Assembly: GCF_025397915.1 (NCBI RefSeq)
Contig: NZ_JALIDZ010000003.1
Coordinates: 444,501-508,500, forward strand
Reading direction: 5' to 3'
DNA length: 64,000 bases
Source of the DNA: Microbaculum marinisediminis
GTDB lineage: Bacteria; Pseudomonadota; Alphaproteobacteria; Rhizobiales; Tepidamorphaceae
Shown: positions 43,754-53,996 of the stretch, piece by piece
How positions within the stretch are numbered: position 1 is the first letter of the stretch
How the letters are laid out: each line of letters opens with the position of its first letter
Notes under the pieces: model-generated
The model's input: only the letters and a program-made list of their open reading frames with translations
Database searches by the model: none
What the model was told of the DNA's origin: nothing
Translations under genes and position numbers: made by a program

Positions 43754-44574
43754 CGGTGGCTGCTCCCCAGGTAGGCGCGGATCACTTCCGGATCGTTCTG
43801 GACCTCGGCCGGCGAGCCCTCCGCGATCTTGCGGCCGAAGTCGAGGGCGACGACGGTATCGGAAATCGCCATGACGAGGCCCATGTGATGCTCGACCAGC
43901 AGCACGGTGACACCGCGCTGGTCGCGGATGCGGCGGATCAGTTCACCCAGCTCGTCGACTTCGCTGTGCGTCAGGCCGCCGGCGGGCTCGTCCAGCAGCA
44001 GGAGTCTCGGGCGGCCGGCCAGCGCGCGGGCGAGCTCGACGCGCTTCTGGGTGCCGGTCGGCAGGTCCGAGACCACGCGATCGGCGACGTCCGTCAGACC
44101 CATGTCGTGCAGCAGGTCGTCGATTTCGGCGTCGCCGTGCGCGGGTGTACGGTTCAGTCCGATCGCATCGCTCAGGAAGTTGCCGCCGGTGCGCGGATGC
44201 GTGCCGACCAACACGTTGTCGCGAACCGACATGGTTCGAAACAGCGCGAGGTTCTGGAAGGTGCGGGTGATGCCGAGCCGGGCGATCCGATGGGCCGAGA
44301 GCGCCAACAGACTTTCGCCCTGGAAACGGATGTCGCCTTCGTCGGGGGTGTACAGGCGGCTGACGCAGTTGAACAACGTCGTCTTGCCGGCCCCGTTGGG
44401 ACCGATCAGGCCGAGGATCTCGCCCGGCGCTATATCGAAGGAAATCCCGTCGAGCGCGACGATGCCGCCGAAGCGGATCGCGACGGAGTCGAAGGTCAAC
44501 AAATGCTGCCGTGAGGCGACGTAGTCAGCTGCGCCGACGGCGCGCGCTACGGCCTCCGGTGCTGGATTGGGCAC
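43750..44574 (-). CDS. livG: ABC transporter ATPase, LivG type (second system)
   Basis: 274 residues from GTG 44574, chosen because GGGAGGAAC lies at ideal distance upstream. An ATG at 44616 would add 14 residues without a good ribosome binding site. Walker A GPNGAGKTT, signature region LPTGTQKRVELARAL (Gly retained, first Ser changed), Walker B LLLLDEPAGGL. The 5' end overlaps the IclR gene by 50 bases in another frame, implying tight coupling. Confidence 0.88.
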
Positions 44575-45457
44575 GCGTTCCTCCCTGGAAGACGGGTGTT
44601 CGATAGTTTTCTTCATCGTCGAAGCCGTCTGCGCGGCCGCTCAAGATCGATTCCACCGTCCGCACCATCTCCAGAAGGCGCGGTCCGATGTCGTTCACCA
44701 GCCTGTCGCGCGACAGGCTATAGGAAGGCGCTCCGCAATTGAACGCATAAACACCCGAGCCGTCCGGCATGACGATCGGTGCGGCGACGCCGTTGACGTC
44801 CTCGATCCATTCGCCCACCGACCAGGTAAAACCATGCTTGCGGATATCCGCCATGGCCCGGTCGAGACCGTCGCGCATTCCCGGCCACTCGTCACCGGCC
44901 CGCTCGGCGAGCCGTTCGAACAATGCCTCGCGTTCCTCGTCCGACATCACGGAAATCAGTGCGCGGCCTATGGCGGTTGTGGCGATCGGAATGCGCGAGC
45001 CGACGTCGAGGCGGGCCTGCTGGATCGAGCTCGACAGGCAGTGCTGGACGTAAATGACGGCAAGCCGGTCACGCGCGCCGAGCGCGACCGAGGCCGCGGC
45101 GTAGTCGGCCAGGCCCTGCATGTAAGGGCGGGCGATGTGGCGGATGCCGATGTGCGCAAGCGCGGTGTAGCCGAGCGCCATCGCGGCGGGCGCGAGCTGG
45201 TACTTGTTGAAGCGGGGAACGTGGACGAGGTAGCCGAGCCTGGTCAGCGTATAGGTCAGCCGGGAGACGGTCGGCTTGGGCAAACCCGTACGCTCGGCGA
45301 TCTCGGCATTGCCGAGCAGGCCGTCACGCGCACGGAAAACCCGCATCACTTCCAGGCCGCGCGCCAGCGCGACGACAAACTTGCGGTCGTGTTCCGGCGC
45401 GACGGGTCCGGGCTCGTCGATCGGTCCCGCATTCCTGGTGCTGCCCGGCCCTGTCAC
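44525..45457 (-). CDS. IclR-family transcriptional regulator
   Basis: 310 residues. N-terminal winged helix (NAEIAERTGLPKPTVSRLTY) after a polar extension of about 30 residues; C-terminal IclR effector domain (RLDVGSRIPIATTAIGRALI). It starts the reverse-strand Liv operon and faces the beta-oxidation operon across a 245-base region that holds a perfect TTTCGC-AGA-GCGAAA palindrome. It likely controls both directions in response to a pathway acid or CoA ester. Confidence 0.9.
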   Translation of the reverse strand: MTGPGSTRNAGPIDEPGPVAPEHDRKFVVALARGLEVMRVFRARDGLLGNAEIAERTGLPKPTVSRLTYTLTRLGYLVHVPRFNKYQLAPAAMALGYTALAHIGIRHIARPYMQGLADYAAASVALGARDRLAVIYVQHCLSSSIQQARLDVGSRIPIATTAIGRALISVMSDEEREALFERLAERAGDEWPGMRDGLDRAMADIRKHGFTWSVGEWIEDVNGVAAPIVMPDGSGVYAFNCGAPSYSLSRDRLVNDIGPRLLEMVRTVESILSGRADGFDDEENYRTPVFQGGTRAQSSTGGRSARRRRS

Positions 45458-45527
45458 GTTGTCCTGTCCCCTGCGTTGACAAGCAGTGCAACAGTTTCTA
45501 GCGTTCAGGTCAATTTGTAAAATCTAA

Positions 45528-45542
45528 TTTCGCAGAGCGAAA
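45528..45542. promoter_or_regulatory. Palindrome TTTCGC-AGA-GCGAAA, likely IclR operator
   Basis: A perfect 6-base dyad with a 3-base centre in the divergent region, 70 bases before the iclR start on one side and 160 before the hydratase/dehydrogenase start on the other. Size and form fit IclR-family boxes. A TTGACA lies at 45476-45481 on the forward strand. Confidence 0.6.
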
Positions 45543-45702
45543 CAAATATCCGGAAGGACATGACCTTGGCGCGTTCTATTGTCCCGTTTGCGGGGCGGAC
45601 GGGGAGGGGTGCTTGCGAGGGGAACGGCGTTCGCTTAGTTGGGACGGCTGAAGCCGGCCGGTGCCGGCGCATCTGCCCAACCGAGATTCAGTGGAGACTT
45701 TG

Positions 45703-47820
45703 ATGAGCGACGTCGTAAGCGTAACCAGGGACGGCGACGTCGCCGTCGTGACCATCGACAATCCCCCGGTCAACGCCTTGAGCCACGCAGTGCGCAAGGG
45801 CGTTTTCGACGCGATGGCCGCGTTGCGCGAAGATTCCGAAGTCAAGGCGATCGTGCTGGCATGTGCGGGCCGGACTTTCTCCGCCGGCGCCGACATCACC
45901 GAATTCGGCAAGCCGCCGCAGCCGCCGGCCCTCATCGAGATGATCAATGCCATCGAGGCGATGCCGAAGCCGGTCGTCGCCGCGCTGCACGGCACGGTGC
46001 TCGGCGGCGGCTTCGAGGTCGCGCTCGGCTGTCATCATCGCATTGCGGCGCCCGGCACGCGGGTCGGTCTTCCCGAGGTGAAGCTGGGCATCCTTCCCGG
46101 TGCCGGCGGCACGCAGCGCCTGCCGCGCCTCATCGGCGCGATCGAGGCCCTGAAGATCATCGTCAGTGGCGATCCGGTTCCCGCCGAAGAAGCCCTGAAG
46201 TTCGGCGCGATCGACGAGATCGCCACCGGAGACCTGACGCAGGCGGCTGTCGCGCTGGCGAAGAAAGTTGGTGCCGAGGGCAAGGAACCGGCGCGTGTCA
46301 GTGACCGCGACGACAAGCTGGCCGACGTCAAGGCCGATCCGACGGCGTTCAACGAGGCCGCCGGCAAGTTGACCGCACGGGCGCGCGGGCTCGAGGCGCC
46401 GCATGCCTGCGTCGAGGCGGTCAAGTGGTCGTTCGAGCTGCCGATAGAGGAAGGTCTGAAGCGCGAGCGCGAGGCGTTCATGAAGCTCGTCGCCGGCGAT
46501 CAGTCGAAGGCGCAGCGCCACCTGTTCTTCGCCGAGCGCCAGGCCGCCAAGGTGCTCGACATGCCGAAGGGCACGAAACCGCGCGCGGTCGACAAGGTCG
46601 CCGTCATCGGTGCCGGAACCATGGGCGGCGGCATTTCGATGAACTTCGCCAATGCGGGCATCCCGGTGACCATCGTCGAGACCTCCCAGGAAGCGCTGGA
46701 TCGCGGCTTCGGCACGATCGAGAAGAACTACAACATCTCGGTGTCGCGCGGACGGATGACCGAGGCCGACGTCAGGCAGCGCATGAGCCTGCTGACCGGC
46801 AGCACCGATATGAACGACGTCGCGGACGCCGACCTCATCATCGAGGCGGTGTTCGAGGAGATGGATATCAAGAAGCAGATCTTCTCGAAGCTCGACGAGA
46901 TCGCGAAGCCGACGGCGGTTCTGGCCACCAATACGTCCTATCTCGACGTCAACGCGATCGCCAACATGACGAAGCGCCCGAGCTCCGTGCTCGGCACGCA
47001 TTTCTTCAGCCCGGCGAACGTGATGAAGCTGCTGGAGATCGTGCGCGGCGCGGAGACGGCGCCGGACGTACTGGCGACGGTGATCGATGTCGGTCGCAAG
47101 ATCAAGAAGGTGCCGGTCGTCGTCGGCGTCTGCTTCGGCTTCGTCGGCAACCGCATGCTGCGCGCCCGCTCGCTCGAAACCGAGCGCCTGCTGCTCGAGG
47201 GCGCGACGCCGCAACAGGTCGACAAGGCGATCACCGGCTTCGGCTTTCCGATGGGGCCGTTCGCCATGGGCGACCTCGCCGGCCTCGATATCGGCTGGCG
47301 CATCCGCAAGCAGATGGGCGCGACGGCCGATGGCGGTCGGGCGGACATCGCCGATGCCCTGTGCGAGATGGGCCGCTTCGGCCAGAAGACCGGCCGCGGC
47401 TTCTATATCTACGAGAAGGGCGCCCGCGCCGGCATTCCCGACCCTGAAGTCGAGGCGCTGATCGTGGAGACTGCGGCCAAGCAGGGGATCGAACGTCGCG
47501 AGATTGGCGACGAGGAAATCGTCGAGCGGCTGATCTACCCGATGATCAGCGAGGGGGCGAAGATCCTCGAGGAGGGCGTCGCCCAGCGGCCGGGCGATAT
47601 AGACGTCGTCTGGGTCAACGGATACGGTTTCCCGGTCTGGCGCGGCGGGCCGATGTTCTACGCCGATCAGGTCGGGCTGAAGCATGTCCGCAACCGGCTC
47701 GCCCATTACGCCGAAGTTTCCGGCAACGCGGCCCTGAAGCCGGCGCCGTTGCTCGACCGGCTTGCCGATGAAGGATCGACCTTCGCAGCCTACGGCAGGG
47801 AGAAAGAACGGACGGCATGA
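45703..47820 (+). CDS. Bifunctional enoyl-CoA hydratase/3-hydroxyacyl-CoA dehydrogenase
   Basis: 705 residues from ATG 45703. N-terminal crotonase domain ([15 protein letters not shown]; catalytic-type Glu in [20 protein letters not shown]), a Rossmann 3-hydroxyacyl-CoA dehydrogenase domain starting [12 protein letters not shown] near residue 299 with [16 protein letters not shown], and C-terminal 3HCDH domains. The order is that of FadJ/peroxisomal multifunctional enzyme 1. First gene of a CoA-ester degradation operon; it overlaps the ligase gene by four bases. Confidence 0.92.
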   Translation: MSDVVSVTRDGDVAVVTIDNPPVNALSHAVRKGVFDAMAALREDSEVKAIVLACAGRTFSAGADITEFGKPPQPPALIEMINAIEAMPKPVVAALHGTVLGGGFEVALGCHHRIAAPGTRVGLPEVKLGILPGAGGTQRLPRLIGAIEALKIIVSGDPVPAEEALKFGAIDEIATGDLTQAAVALAKKVGAEGKEPARVSDRDDKLADVKADPTAFNEAAGKLTARARGLEAPHACVEAVKWSFELPIEEGLKREREAFMKLVAGDQSKAQRHLFFAERQAAKVLDMPKGTKPRAVDKVAVIGAGTMGGGISMNFANAGIPVTIVETSQEALDRGFGTIEKNYNISVSRGRMTEADVRQRMSLLTGSTDMNDVADADLIIEAVFEEMDIKKQIFSKLDEIAKPTAVLATNTSYLDVNAIANMTKRPSSVLGTHFFSPANVMKLLEIVRGAETAPDVLATVIDVGRKIKKVPVVVGVCFGFVGNRMLRARSLETERLLLEGATPQQVDKAITGFGFPMGPFAMGDLAGLDIGWRIRKQMGATADGGRADIADALCEMGRFGQKTGRGFYIYEKGARAGIPDPEVEALIVETAAKQGIERREIGDEEIVERLIYPMISEGAKILEEGVAQRPGDIDVVWVNGYGFPVWRGGPMFYADQVGLKHVRNRLAHYAEVSGNAALKPAPLLDRLADEGSTFAAYGREKERTA

Positions 47821-49496
47821 CGAAGCGTCCCTTCGCCTGGGAGAGATCCTACCCGCCAGGCGTTTCCTGGGACGCTCCGATTCATACCTCCACCATCCCC
47901 GATCTGTTCGACACGGCCGCCGCGGATTTCGGTCCGCGGCGGGCGATCGAGTACCGCGGCGTCGACGTCACCTATGACGCGCTGTCCAAGTGGGTCGACA
48001 ACGCCGCCGCCGGTTTCCTGCGCGCCGGGGTCGGTCGCGATACCACGATCGCGATCTATCTTCCCAACTCGCCGTTCCATCCGGTCGCGTTCTTCGGCGG
48101 CCTCAAGGCGGGGGCGCGGCTGGTCATGCTGAGCCCGCTCGATGCCGAGCGGGAGCTTGCCCACAAACTTCAGGACAGTGGCGCCCGCATCCTCGTGACG
48201 ACCGATATCGGGACCATGCTCCCGATGGCGATCAAGCTGCTCGAGGCCGACCATCTGGACCGGATCGTCGTTGGCGAGGATGCTGCGTGGGGCGCGCCGC
48301 CGATACCCGTCTACCCGATTCCATCAGACCCGAGGATCGCCCGGTGGTCGGATTATGTGGGCGGAGCGCAACCGCCGGAGGCCTGGCCGAAAATCGCGCC
48401 TTCCGATATCGCGGTCCTGCAATATACCGGCGGCACGACGGGCCTGCCCAAGGGCGCCATTCTCTCGCACGCGAACCTGACTGCCGCGACGTCGATCTAC
48501 GAGACGTGGTTCAACGGTCAGAACCTGTCGGTCCCGGGCGGGGACCGTGTGATCTGCGTCCTGCCGCTGTTTCATATCTATGCGCTGACCACGATACTCC
48601 TGCGCCAGATCAAGGCCGGGAACGAAATCCTGCTGCGGCTGAGGTTCGACGTCGATACGACGCTGCGCGACATGGAAGAGTTGCATGCCACGGTGTTTCT
48701 CGGCGTGCCGACCATGTGGATTGCGCTGGTCAACTCGCCGGGTATCGAAGATCGCGATCTGTCGTCCCTGCGCTATTGCGGTTCCGGCGGGGCCCCGCTT
48801 CCGGTGGACGTCGCACGGCGCTTCGCCAATCTGACCGGCCACAAGCTGCTCGGCGGCTGGGGCATGACGGAAACCTCGCCCGCCGGTACGAACCTGCCGG
48901 CGACTGGACCCGCCAAGCCGGGGTCCATCGGGTTGCCGATGCCGGGTATCGAATTGAACATCGTTGCCCTGGACGATCCCGCGCACATACTCGAGCCGGG
49001 CGATGTCGGCGAGATCCGGATCAAGGGGCCGAACGTCACGCGGGGCTACTGGAACCGGCCCGAGGAGACGGAAGCCGCCTTCGTCGACGGCTATTTCCTG
49101 ACGGGCGACATCGGCTCGATGGACGAGGACGGGTATTTTTACATCGTCGACCGCAAGAAGGACATGATCCTCTCGGGCGGGTTCAACGTCTATCCTCAGA
49201 TGGTCGAGCAGGCGATCTACGAGCATCCTTCGGTCGCCGAAGTGATGGTCATCGGTGTGCCCGACGACTACCGCGGCGAGGCGGCGAAGGCGTTCGTGGC
49301 ACTGCGCGAAGGCGCCGAAGACCTGGATCTCGATGCGCTGCGGCAGTTCCTCGCCGACAAGGTCGGCAAGCACGAGATGCCGCAATATCTGGAGATCCGC
49401 GAAGCCCTGCCGCGCAGCCCCGTCGGCAAGCTGTTGAAGACGGCGTTGCGCGACGAAGAGCGGCGCAAGGTCGCCTCCGGACCGAATAGCAACTGA
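47817..49496 (+). CDS. AMP-forming acyl-CoA ligase
   Basis: 559 residues of the ANL superfamily. P-loop [13 protein letters not shown] near residue 202, [12 protein letters not shown], the adenylate-binding YFLTGDIG and the hinge [16 protein letters not shown]. The C-terminal catalytic Lys lies in [11 protein letters not shown]. It activates a free fatty or aromatic/alicyclic acid to its CoA ester, feeding the acyl-CoA dehydrogenases downstream. Starts in an ATGA overlap. Confidence 0.92.
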   Translation: MTKRPFAWERSYPPGVSWDAPIHTSTIPDLFDTAAADFGPRRAIEYRGVDVTYDALSKWVDNAAAGFLRAGVGRDTTIAIYLPNSPFHPVAFFGGLKAGARLVMLSPLDAERELAHKLQDSGARILVTTDIGTMLPMAIKLLEADHLDRIVVGEDAAWGAPPIPVYPIPSDPRIARWSDYVGGAQPPEAWPKIAPSDIAVLQYTGGTTGLPKGAILSHANLTAATSIYETWFNGQNLSVPGGDRVICVLPLFHIYALTTILLRQIKAGNEILLRLRFDVDTTLRDMEELHATVFLGVPTMWIALVNSPGIEDRDLSSLRYCGSGGAPLPVDVARRFANLTGHKLLGGWGMTETSPAGTNLPATGPAKPGSIGLPMPGIELNIVALDDPAHILEPGDVGEIRIKGPNVTRGYWNRPEETEAAFVDGYFLTGDIGSMDEDGYFYIVDRKKDMILSGGFNVYPQMVEQAIYEHPSVAEVMVIGVPDDYRGEAAKAFVALREGAEDLDLDALRQFLADKVGKHEMPQYLEIREALPRSPVGKLLKTALRDEERRKVASGPNSN

Positions 49497-49513
49497 AACG
49501 CCAATCGAGGACC

Positions 49514-50707
49514 ATGCCCATGCGCGAAGCCGTCATCGTCTCCACAGCCCGCACACCGATCGGCAAGGCCTATCGCGGCGGGCTCAACAACACCGACGGG
49601 CCGACGCTTGCCGGCCATGCGATCGCGTCGGCCGTCGAGCGGGCCGGTATCGATCCCGCCGACGTGGAGGACGTGGTTATGGGCTGCGCCATGCAGGAAG
49701 GCACCACGGGTGGCAACGTCGCCCGCCGGGCCCTGCTGCGCGCCGGCCTGCCGGTGACGGTGGCAGGGTCGACGATCGACCGGCAATGCTCGTCGGGCCT
49801 CAACGCGATCGCGACGATCGCCCGCTCGATCATCCATGACGGCATGGCGGTCGGTGTCGGTGGCGGCGTGGAATCGATCAGCCTCGTGCAGAACGAGCAT
49901 CGCAACACCTTCCACGAGTTCGACCAGGCGCTGATCGACATGAAGCCGGAGGTCTACCTGCCGATGATCGACACGGCGGAGGTGGTGGCCGAGCGCTATG
50001 GCATCGCCCGCGAGGCGCAGGACGCCTATGGGCTCGAAAGCCAGAAACGGACGGCCGCTGCGATGCAGGGTGGCCGCTTCACGGACGAGATCGCACCGAT
50101 AACCACGACCATGGTGGTTGTCGACAAGGCGACGGGGGAAACCTCCGAGCGCGACGTCACGGTCGACCGCGACGAGGGGCCGCGGCCGGAATCGACTGCC
50201 GAAGGCCTGGCGGGCCTCAAGGCCGTGCGCGGCGAGGGCAAGACGATCACCGCGGGCAATGCCAGCCAGCTTTCCGACGGCGCGTCGGCCTCGGTGCTGA
50301 TGGATTCGAAACTCGCCGAACAGCGCGGGCTCGAGCCGCTCGGCACCTTCCGCGGTTTCGTCGCCGCCGGCTGCGAGCCCGACGAGATGGGCATCGGGCC
50401 CGTCTTCGCGGTGCCGCGCCTTCTGAAGCGTCACGGTCTGACCGTCGACGACATCGACCTGTGGGAACTGAACGAGGCCTTCGCCGTGCAGGTGCTGTAC
50501 TGCCGCGACAAGCTCGGCATCGATCCCGACAAGCTCAACGTCAACGGCGGCGCCATCGCGCTTGGCCATCCCTATGGCATGTCGGGCGCGCGGCTCGCCG
50601 GCCATGCCCTGATCGAGGGCAAGCGGCGCGGCGCCAAGCGCGTCGTCGTCACCATGTGCGTCGGCGGCGGCATGGGCGCTGCCGGCCTGTTCGAAATCAA
50701 CAGCTGA
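49514..50707 (+). CDS. Acetyl-CoA acyltransferase (thiolase)
   Basis: 397 residues, standard thiolase length. Nucleophilic Cys in DRQCSSG near residue 91, [16 protein letters not shown] with the catalytic His near 348, and the second Cys in [10 protein letters not shown] near 382. Closes the beta-oxidation cycle by thiolysis. It follows the ligase by 17 bases; ATG at codon 3 is an equally possible start. Confidence 0.93.
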   Translation: MPMREAVIVSTARTPIGKAYRGGLNNTDGPTLAGHAIASAVERAGIDPADVEDVVMGCAMQEGTTGGNVARRALLRAGLPVTVAGSTIDRQCSSGLNAIATIARSIIHDGMAVGVGGGVESISLVQNEHRNTFHEFDQALIDMKPEVYLPMIDTAEVVAERYGIAREAQDAYGLESQKRTAAAMQGGRFTDEIAPITTTMVVVDKATGETSERDVTVDRDEGPRPESTAEGLAGLKAVRGEGKTITAGNASQLSDGASASVLMDSKLAEQRGLEPLGTFRGFVAAGCEPDEMGIGPVFAVPRLLKRHGLTVDDIDLWELNEAFAVQVLYCRDKLGIDPDKLNVNGGAIALGHPYGMSGARLAGHALIEGKRRGAKRVVVTMCVGGGMGAAGLFEINS

Positions 50708-50715
50708 GTGCCGAT

Positions 50716-51921
50716 ATGGATCTTGCATTCACGCCCGAGGAAATCGCGTTCCGAGACGAGGTGCGCACCTTCTTCCGCGAAGCGCTGCCGGCCGACATCC
50801 ACAGGAAGATGACCGAGGGGCGGTCCGTCGAGAAGGACGACATCGTCACCTGGCAACGCATCCTCAACGCGAAGGGCTGGGCCGTGCCGCACTGGCCGGT
50901 CGAGTATGGCGGCACCGGTTGGGGGCCGATGAAACAGTACATCTTCGTCGAGGAACTGCAGCGCACGCCCGCGCCGTCGCCGCTGCAGTTCGGCGTCTAT
51001 ATGGTCGGTCCGGTCATCTACACCTTCGGCAACGAGCGACAGAAGGCGCATTTCCTGCCGCGCATCGCCAATATCGACGACTGGTGGTGTCAGGGCTTCT
51101 CCGAGCCGGGTGCGGGGTCGGATCTTGCCTCGCTGCGCACGTCGTCGAAACGCGACGGCGATCACTACGTGGTCAACGGCCAGAAGACCTGGACGACGCT
51201 GGCCCAGTACGCCGACTGGATCTTCTGTCTGGTGCGCACCGATCCCGACGCGCCGAAGCGGCAACAGGGCATCTCGTTCCTGCTGATCGACATGAAGACG
51301 CCGGGCATCACGGTGCGCCCGATCCAGACGATCGACGGCGGCGTCGAGGTCAACGAGGTGTTCTTCGACGACGTGCGGGTGCCTGTCGAGAACCTGGTCG
51401 GCGAGGAGAACCGGGGCTGGGACTACGCCAAGTTCCTGCTCGGCAACGAACGCACCAACATTGCCCGCGTCGGCGTCTCGAAACAGAGGCTCGAACGCAT
51501 CCGTCAACTTGCAGCCCAGGTCAGCGACGGCGACCGTCCGTTGATCGAGGCACCGTGGTTCCGTGAGAAGCTGGCGGCCGCCGAGATCGAGCTGAAGGCG
51601 CTGGAGATGACGCAACTGCGCGTCGTCGCCGCCGACGCCAAGCGCGGCAACACCGGCAAACCGGATCCGGCGTCCTCGATCCTCAAGATCAAGGGGTCGC
51701 AGATTCAGCAGGCGACGACGGAACTGATGATGGATGTGGTCGGGCCGTTCGCGCTGCCTTTCGGCGACGGGCTTGAGGCGGGGTCGAACGAGATGCAGGT
51801 CGGGCCGGACTGGGCCGATACGGCGGCGCCGACCTATTTCAACTGGCGCAAGGTCTCGATCTACGGCGGATCGAACGAGATCCAGAAGAACATCATCGTC
51901 AAGGCGATCCTCGGGCTCTAG
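50716..51921 (+). CDS. Acyl-CoA dehydrogenase, large type
   Basis: 401 residues from ATG 50716 (eight bases after the thiolase stop). Motifs are GFSEPGAGSDLASLRT for FAD/substrate binding, TWTTLAQYADWIFCLVRT, and the terminal YGGSNEIQKNII. Together with the second, divergent dehydrogenase at 52059 it matches the paired FadE-type layout in which two subunits form a heteromer in sterol and alicyclic acid degradation (inference). Confidence 0.9.
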   Translation: MDLAFTPEEIAFRDEVRTFFREALPADIHRKMTEGRSVEKDDIVTWQRILNAKGWAVPHWPVEYGGTGWGPMKQYIFVEELQRTPAPSPLQFGVYMVGPVIYTFGNERQKAHFLPRIANIDDWWCQGFSEPGAGSDLASLRTSSKRDGDHYVVNGQKTWTTLAQYADWIFCLVRTDPDAPKRQQGISFLLIDMKTPGITVRPIQTIDGGVEVNEVFFDDVRVPVENLVGEENRGWDYAKFLLGNERTNIARVGVSKQRLERIRQLAAQVSDGDRPLIEAPWFREKLAAAEIELKALEMTQLRVVAADAKRGNTGKPDPASSILKIKGSQIQQATTELMMDVVGPFALPFGDGLEAGSNEMQVGPDWADTAAPTYFNWRKVSIYGGSNEIQKNIIVKAILGL

Positions 51922-52058
51922 CGCCGACGGCGGAACAGCGCGTTCATCGACCGTAGTCGGGACGCGCTGAACACCACGAGGATCACCGAGAGTACGGCCC
52001 ATCCCGAGGCGCGGCCGCGTCCCGGGGGGCAGGAATGGCCAGGGAGCGAGCAGGCTAG

Positions 52059-53207
52059 ATGGATTTCGATCTGAACGACGAGCAGCGGCTTTTGAAGGAA
52101 AGCGTGGAGCGCCTGCTGGCCGACCGCTACGACTTCGAGACGCGCAACACGTGGCTTGGCGGCGAGCCGGGCTGGAGCGCCGACATGTGGGGCCAGTATG
52201 CCGACCTCGGCCTGCTGGCGCTGCCGTTCTCGTCCGACCATGGCGGCATGGACGGCGGTCCGGTCGAGACGATGATCGTCATGGAGGCGTTCGGCAAGGG
52301 GCTCGTCGTCGAGCCGTACTTCTCGACCGTTATCCTGTCGGGCGGCGTCCTGCGCCACGGCGCCAGCGAGGGCCAGAAGGCCCACCTCGTTCCGCAGATC
52401 GCGGAAGGCGGGCTCAAGCTCGCTCTGGCGCAGACCGAACGTCAGTCGCGCTACGACCTGTTCGATGTCGCGACCTCGGCGCGCGCCGATGGCGAGGGCT
52501 GGGTGATCGACGGGGCCAAGGGCGTCGTTCTGCATGGCGACAGCGCGGACAGGCTGATCGTCACGGCGCGGACTGCCGGCGACCGGCGCGACACGGACGG
52601 GATCGGTGTATTCCTGGTCGACGCCTCGGCGCCGGGCGTATCGCGGCGGGGCTATAGGACCCAGGACGGGCACCGGGCCGCGGACGTCATGTTCGAAAAC
52701 GTGCGGGTCGGGCCGGAGGCCGTGATCGGTGATCCCGAAGGCGGGCTGCCGCTGGTGGCGCGCGCCGTCGACGAGGCGATCGCGGCGTTGTGCGCCGAGG
52801 CCGTCGGCGGGCTCGACGAGATGTACCAGCTCACGGTCGAGTACCTGAAGATGCGCAAGCAGTTCGGTGTGCCGATCGGCGATTTCCAGGTTCTGCAGCA
52901 TGCCGCGGCCGACATGTTCATCGATCTCGAGCAGGCGCGGTCGATGACGATGTTCGCGACGGTGATGGCCCACAGCGACGATGCGCAGGCGCGCCGCCGC
53001 GCGGTATCGGCCGCCAAGGTGCAAATCGGCCGCTCGGCCATGTCCGTCGGCCAGAACGCGATCCAGCTGCACGGTGGCGTCGGCATGACGATGGAATTCA
53101 AGGTCGGCCACTACTTCAAGCGGGCGACCATGATCGACGCGACCTTCGGCAACGCGGCGTATCACCTGGCCAGGGTCGCCGACGCCGGTAGCCTGATCGC
53201 GGCATAG
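52059..53207 (+). CDS. Acyl-CoA dehydrogenase, second subunit type
   Basis: 382 residues with the acyl-CoA dehydrogenase fold (YADLGLLALPFSSDHGGMDG; KMRKQFGVPIGDFQVLQHAA; IQLHGGVGMTMEFKVGHYFK). The middle FAD/substrate motif is weak (LALAQTERQSRYDL instead of EPGAGSD), a trait of the partner subunits of heteromeric dehydrogenases. Separated from the preceding dehydrogenase by 137 bases without a gene. Confidence 0.87.
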   Translation: MDFDLNDEQRLLKESVERLLADRYDFETRNTWLGGEPGWSADMWGQYADLGLLALPFSSDHGGMDGGPVETMIVMEAFGKGLVVEPYFSTVILSGGVLRHGASEGQKAHLVPQIAEGGLKLALAQTERQSRYDLFDVATSARADGEGWVIDGAKGVVLHGDSADRLIVTARTAGDRRDTDGIGVFLVDASAPGVSRRGYRTQDGHRAADVMFENVRVGPEAVIGDPEGGLPLVARAVDEAIAALCAEAVGGLDEMYQLTVEYLKMRKQFGVPIGDFQVLQHAAADMFIDLEQARSMTMFATVMAHSDDAQARRRAVSAAKVQIGRSAMSVGQNAIQLHGGVGMTMEFKVGHYFKRATMIDATFGNAAYHLARVADAGSLIAA

Positions 53208-53227
53208 GTCTACAAGGAGAGGCAGCC

Positions 53228-53992
53228 ATGACCGATCCGTTCCGCCTCGACGGCCAGGTCGCAATCGTCACCGGCTCCAGCAAGGGCATCGGCAAGTCGA
53301 TCGCCGAAACGATGGCCGCGCTCGGCGCCCGGGTGGTGATCTCGAGCCGAAAGCAGGACGCCTGCGAGGCGGTCGCGGCCGAGATCCGCGCGGCTGGCGG
53401 GGAGGCCTTTGTCGTACCCTGCAACGTGTCGCGCCGCGAGGATGTCGACGCGCTCGTCGCCAGGACGCGGGCGCACTGGGGCAAGATCGACATCATGGTG
53501 TCGAACGCCGCAGTTAATCCGCACTACGGTCCGCTTTCGGCGTTGAGCGACGAAGCCTTCGACAAGATCATGGACTCCAACGTCAAGGCCAACATCTGGT
53601 TCGCCAATCATGTGCTGCCCGAGATGGCGGAGCGCGGCGGCGGTGCGATGATCATCGTCTCCTCGATCGCCGGTATGCGCGGCACGCCGGTGATCGGCGC
53701 CTACGGTATTTCGAAGGCCGCAGACTTCGCGCTGGCGCGCAATCTCGCCGTCGAGTGGGGGCCGAAGAACGTGCGCGTGAACTGTATCGCGCCTGGCCTC
53801 ATCAAGACCGATTTCGCCCGCGCCTTGTGGGAGGACGAGGAAGACCTCAAGCCGCGCACCGCCACGACCCCGTTGCGGCGCATCGGGCGGCCAGACGAAA
53901 TCGGTCCCGTCGCCGCGTTCCTGGCATCCGGGGCGGCGAGCTTCATCACCGGACAGGTGATCGTCGCGGACGGCGGCGCAACGATCGCCTGA
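53228..53992 (+). CDS. Short-chain dehydrogenase/reductase
   Basis: 254 residues, classical SDR: nucleotide motif TGSSKGIG, NAAVN, catalytic Ser in IVSSIAGMRG and YGISK (Tyr near 159, Lys near 163), ending FITGQVIVADGGATI. AAGGAGAGGCAG precedes the ATG. Probably a 3-hydroxyacyl or cyclic alcohol dehydrogenase of the same operon. It converges with the AraC gene, only four bases apart. Confidence 0.9.
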   Translation: MTDPFRLDGQVAIVTGSSKGIGKSIAETMAALGARVVISSRKQDACEAVAAEIRAAGGEAFVVPCNVSRREDVDALVARTRAHWGKIDIMVSNAAVNPHYGPLSALSDEAFDKIMDSNVKANIWFANHVLPEMAERGGGAMIIVSSIAGMRGTPVIGAYGISKAADFALARNLAVEWGPKNVRVNCIAPGLIKTDFARALWEDEEDLKPRTATTPLRRIGRPDEIGPVAAFLASGAASFITGQVIVADGGATIA

Positions 53993-53996
53993 GCGT

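Noticed and set aside
45688-47706. 672-codon reverse frame opposite the hydratase/dehydrogenase gene
   Set aside because: Antisense shadow of a clearly real gene; no recognisable domain.
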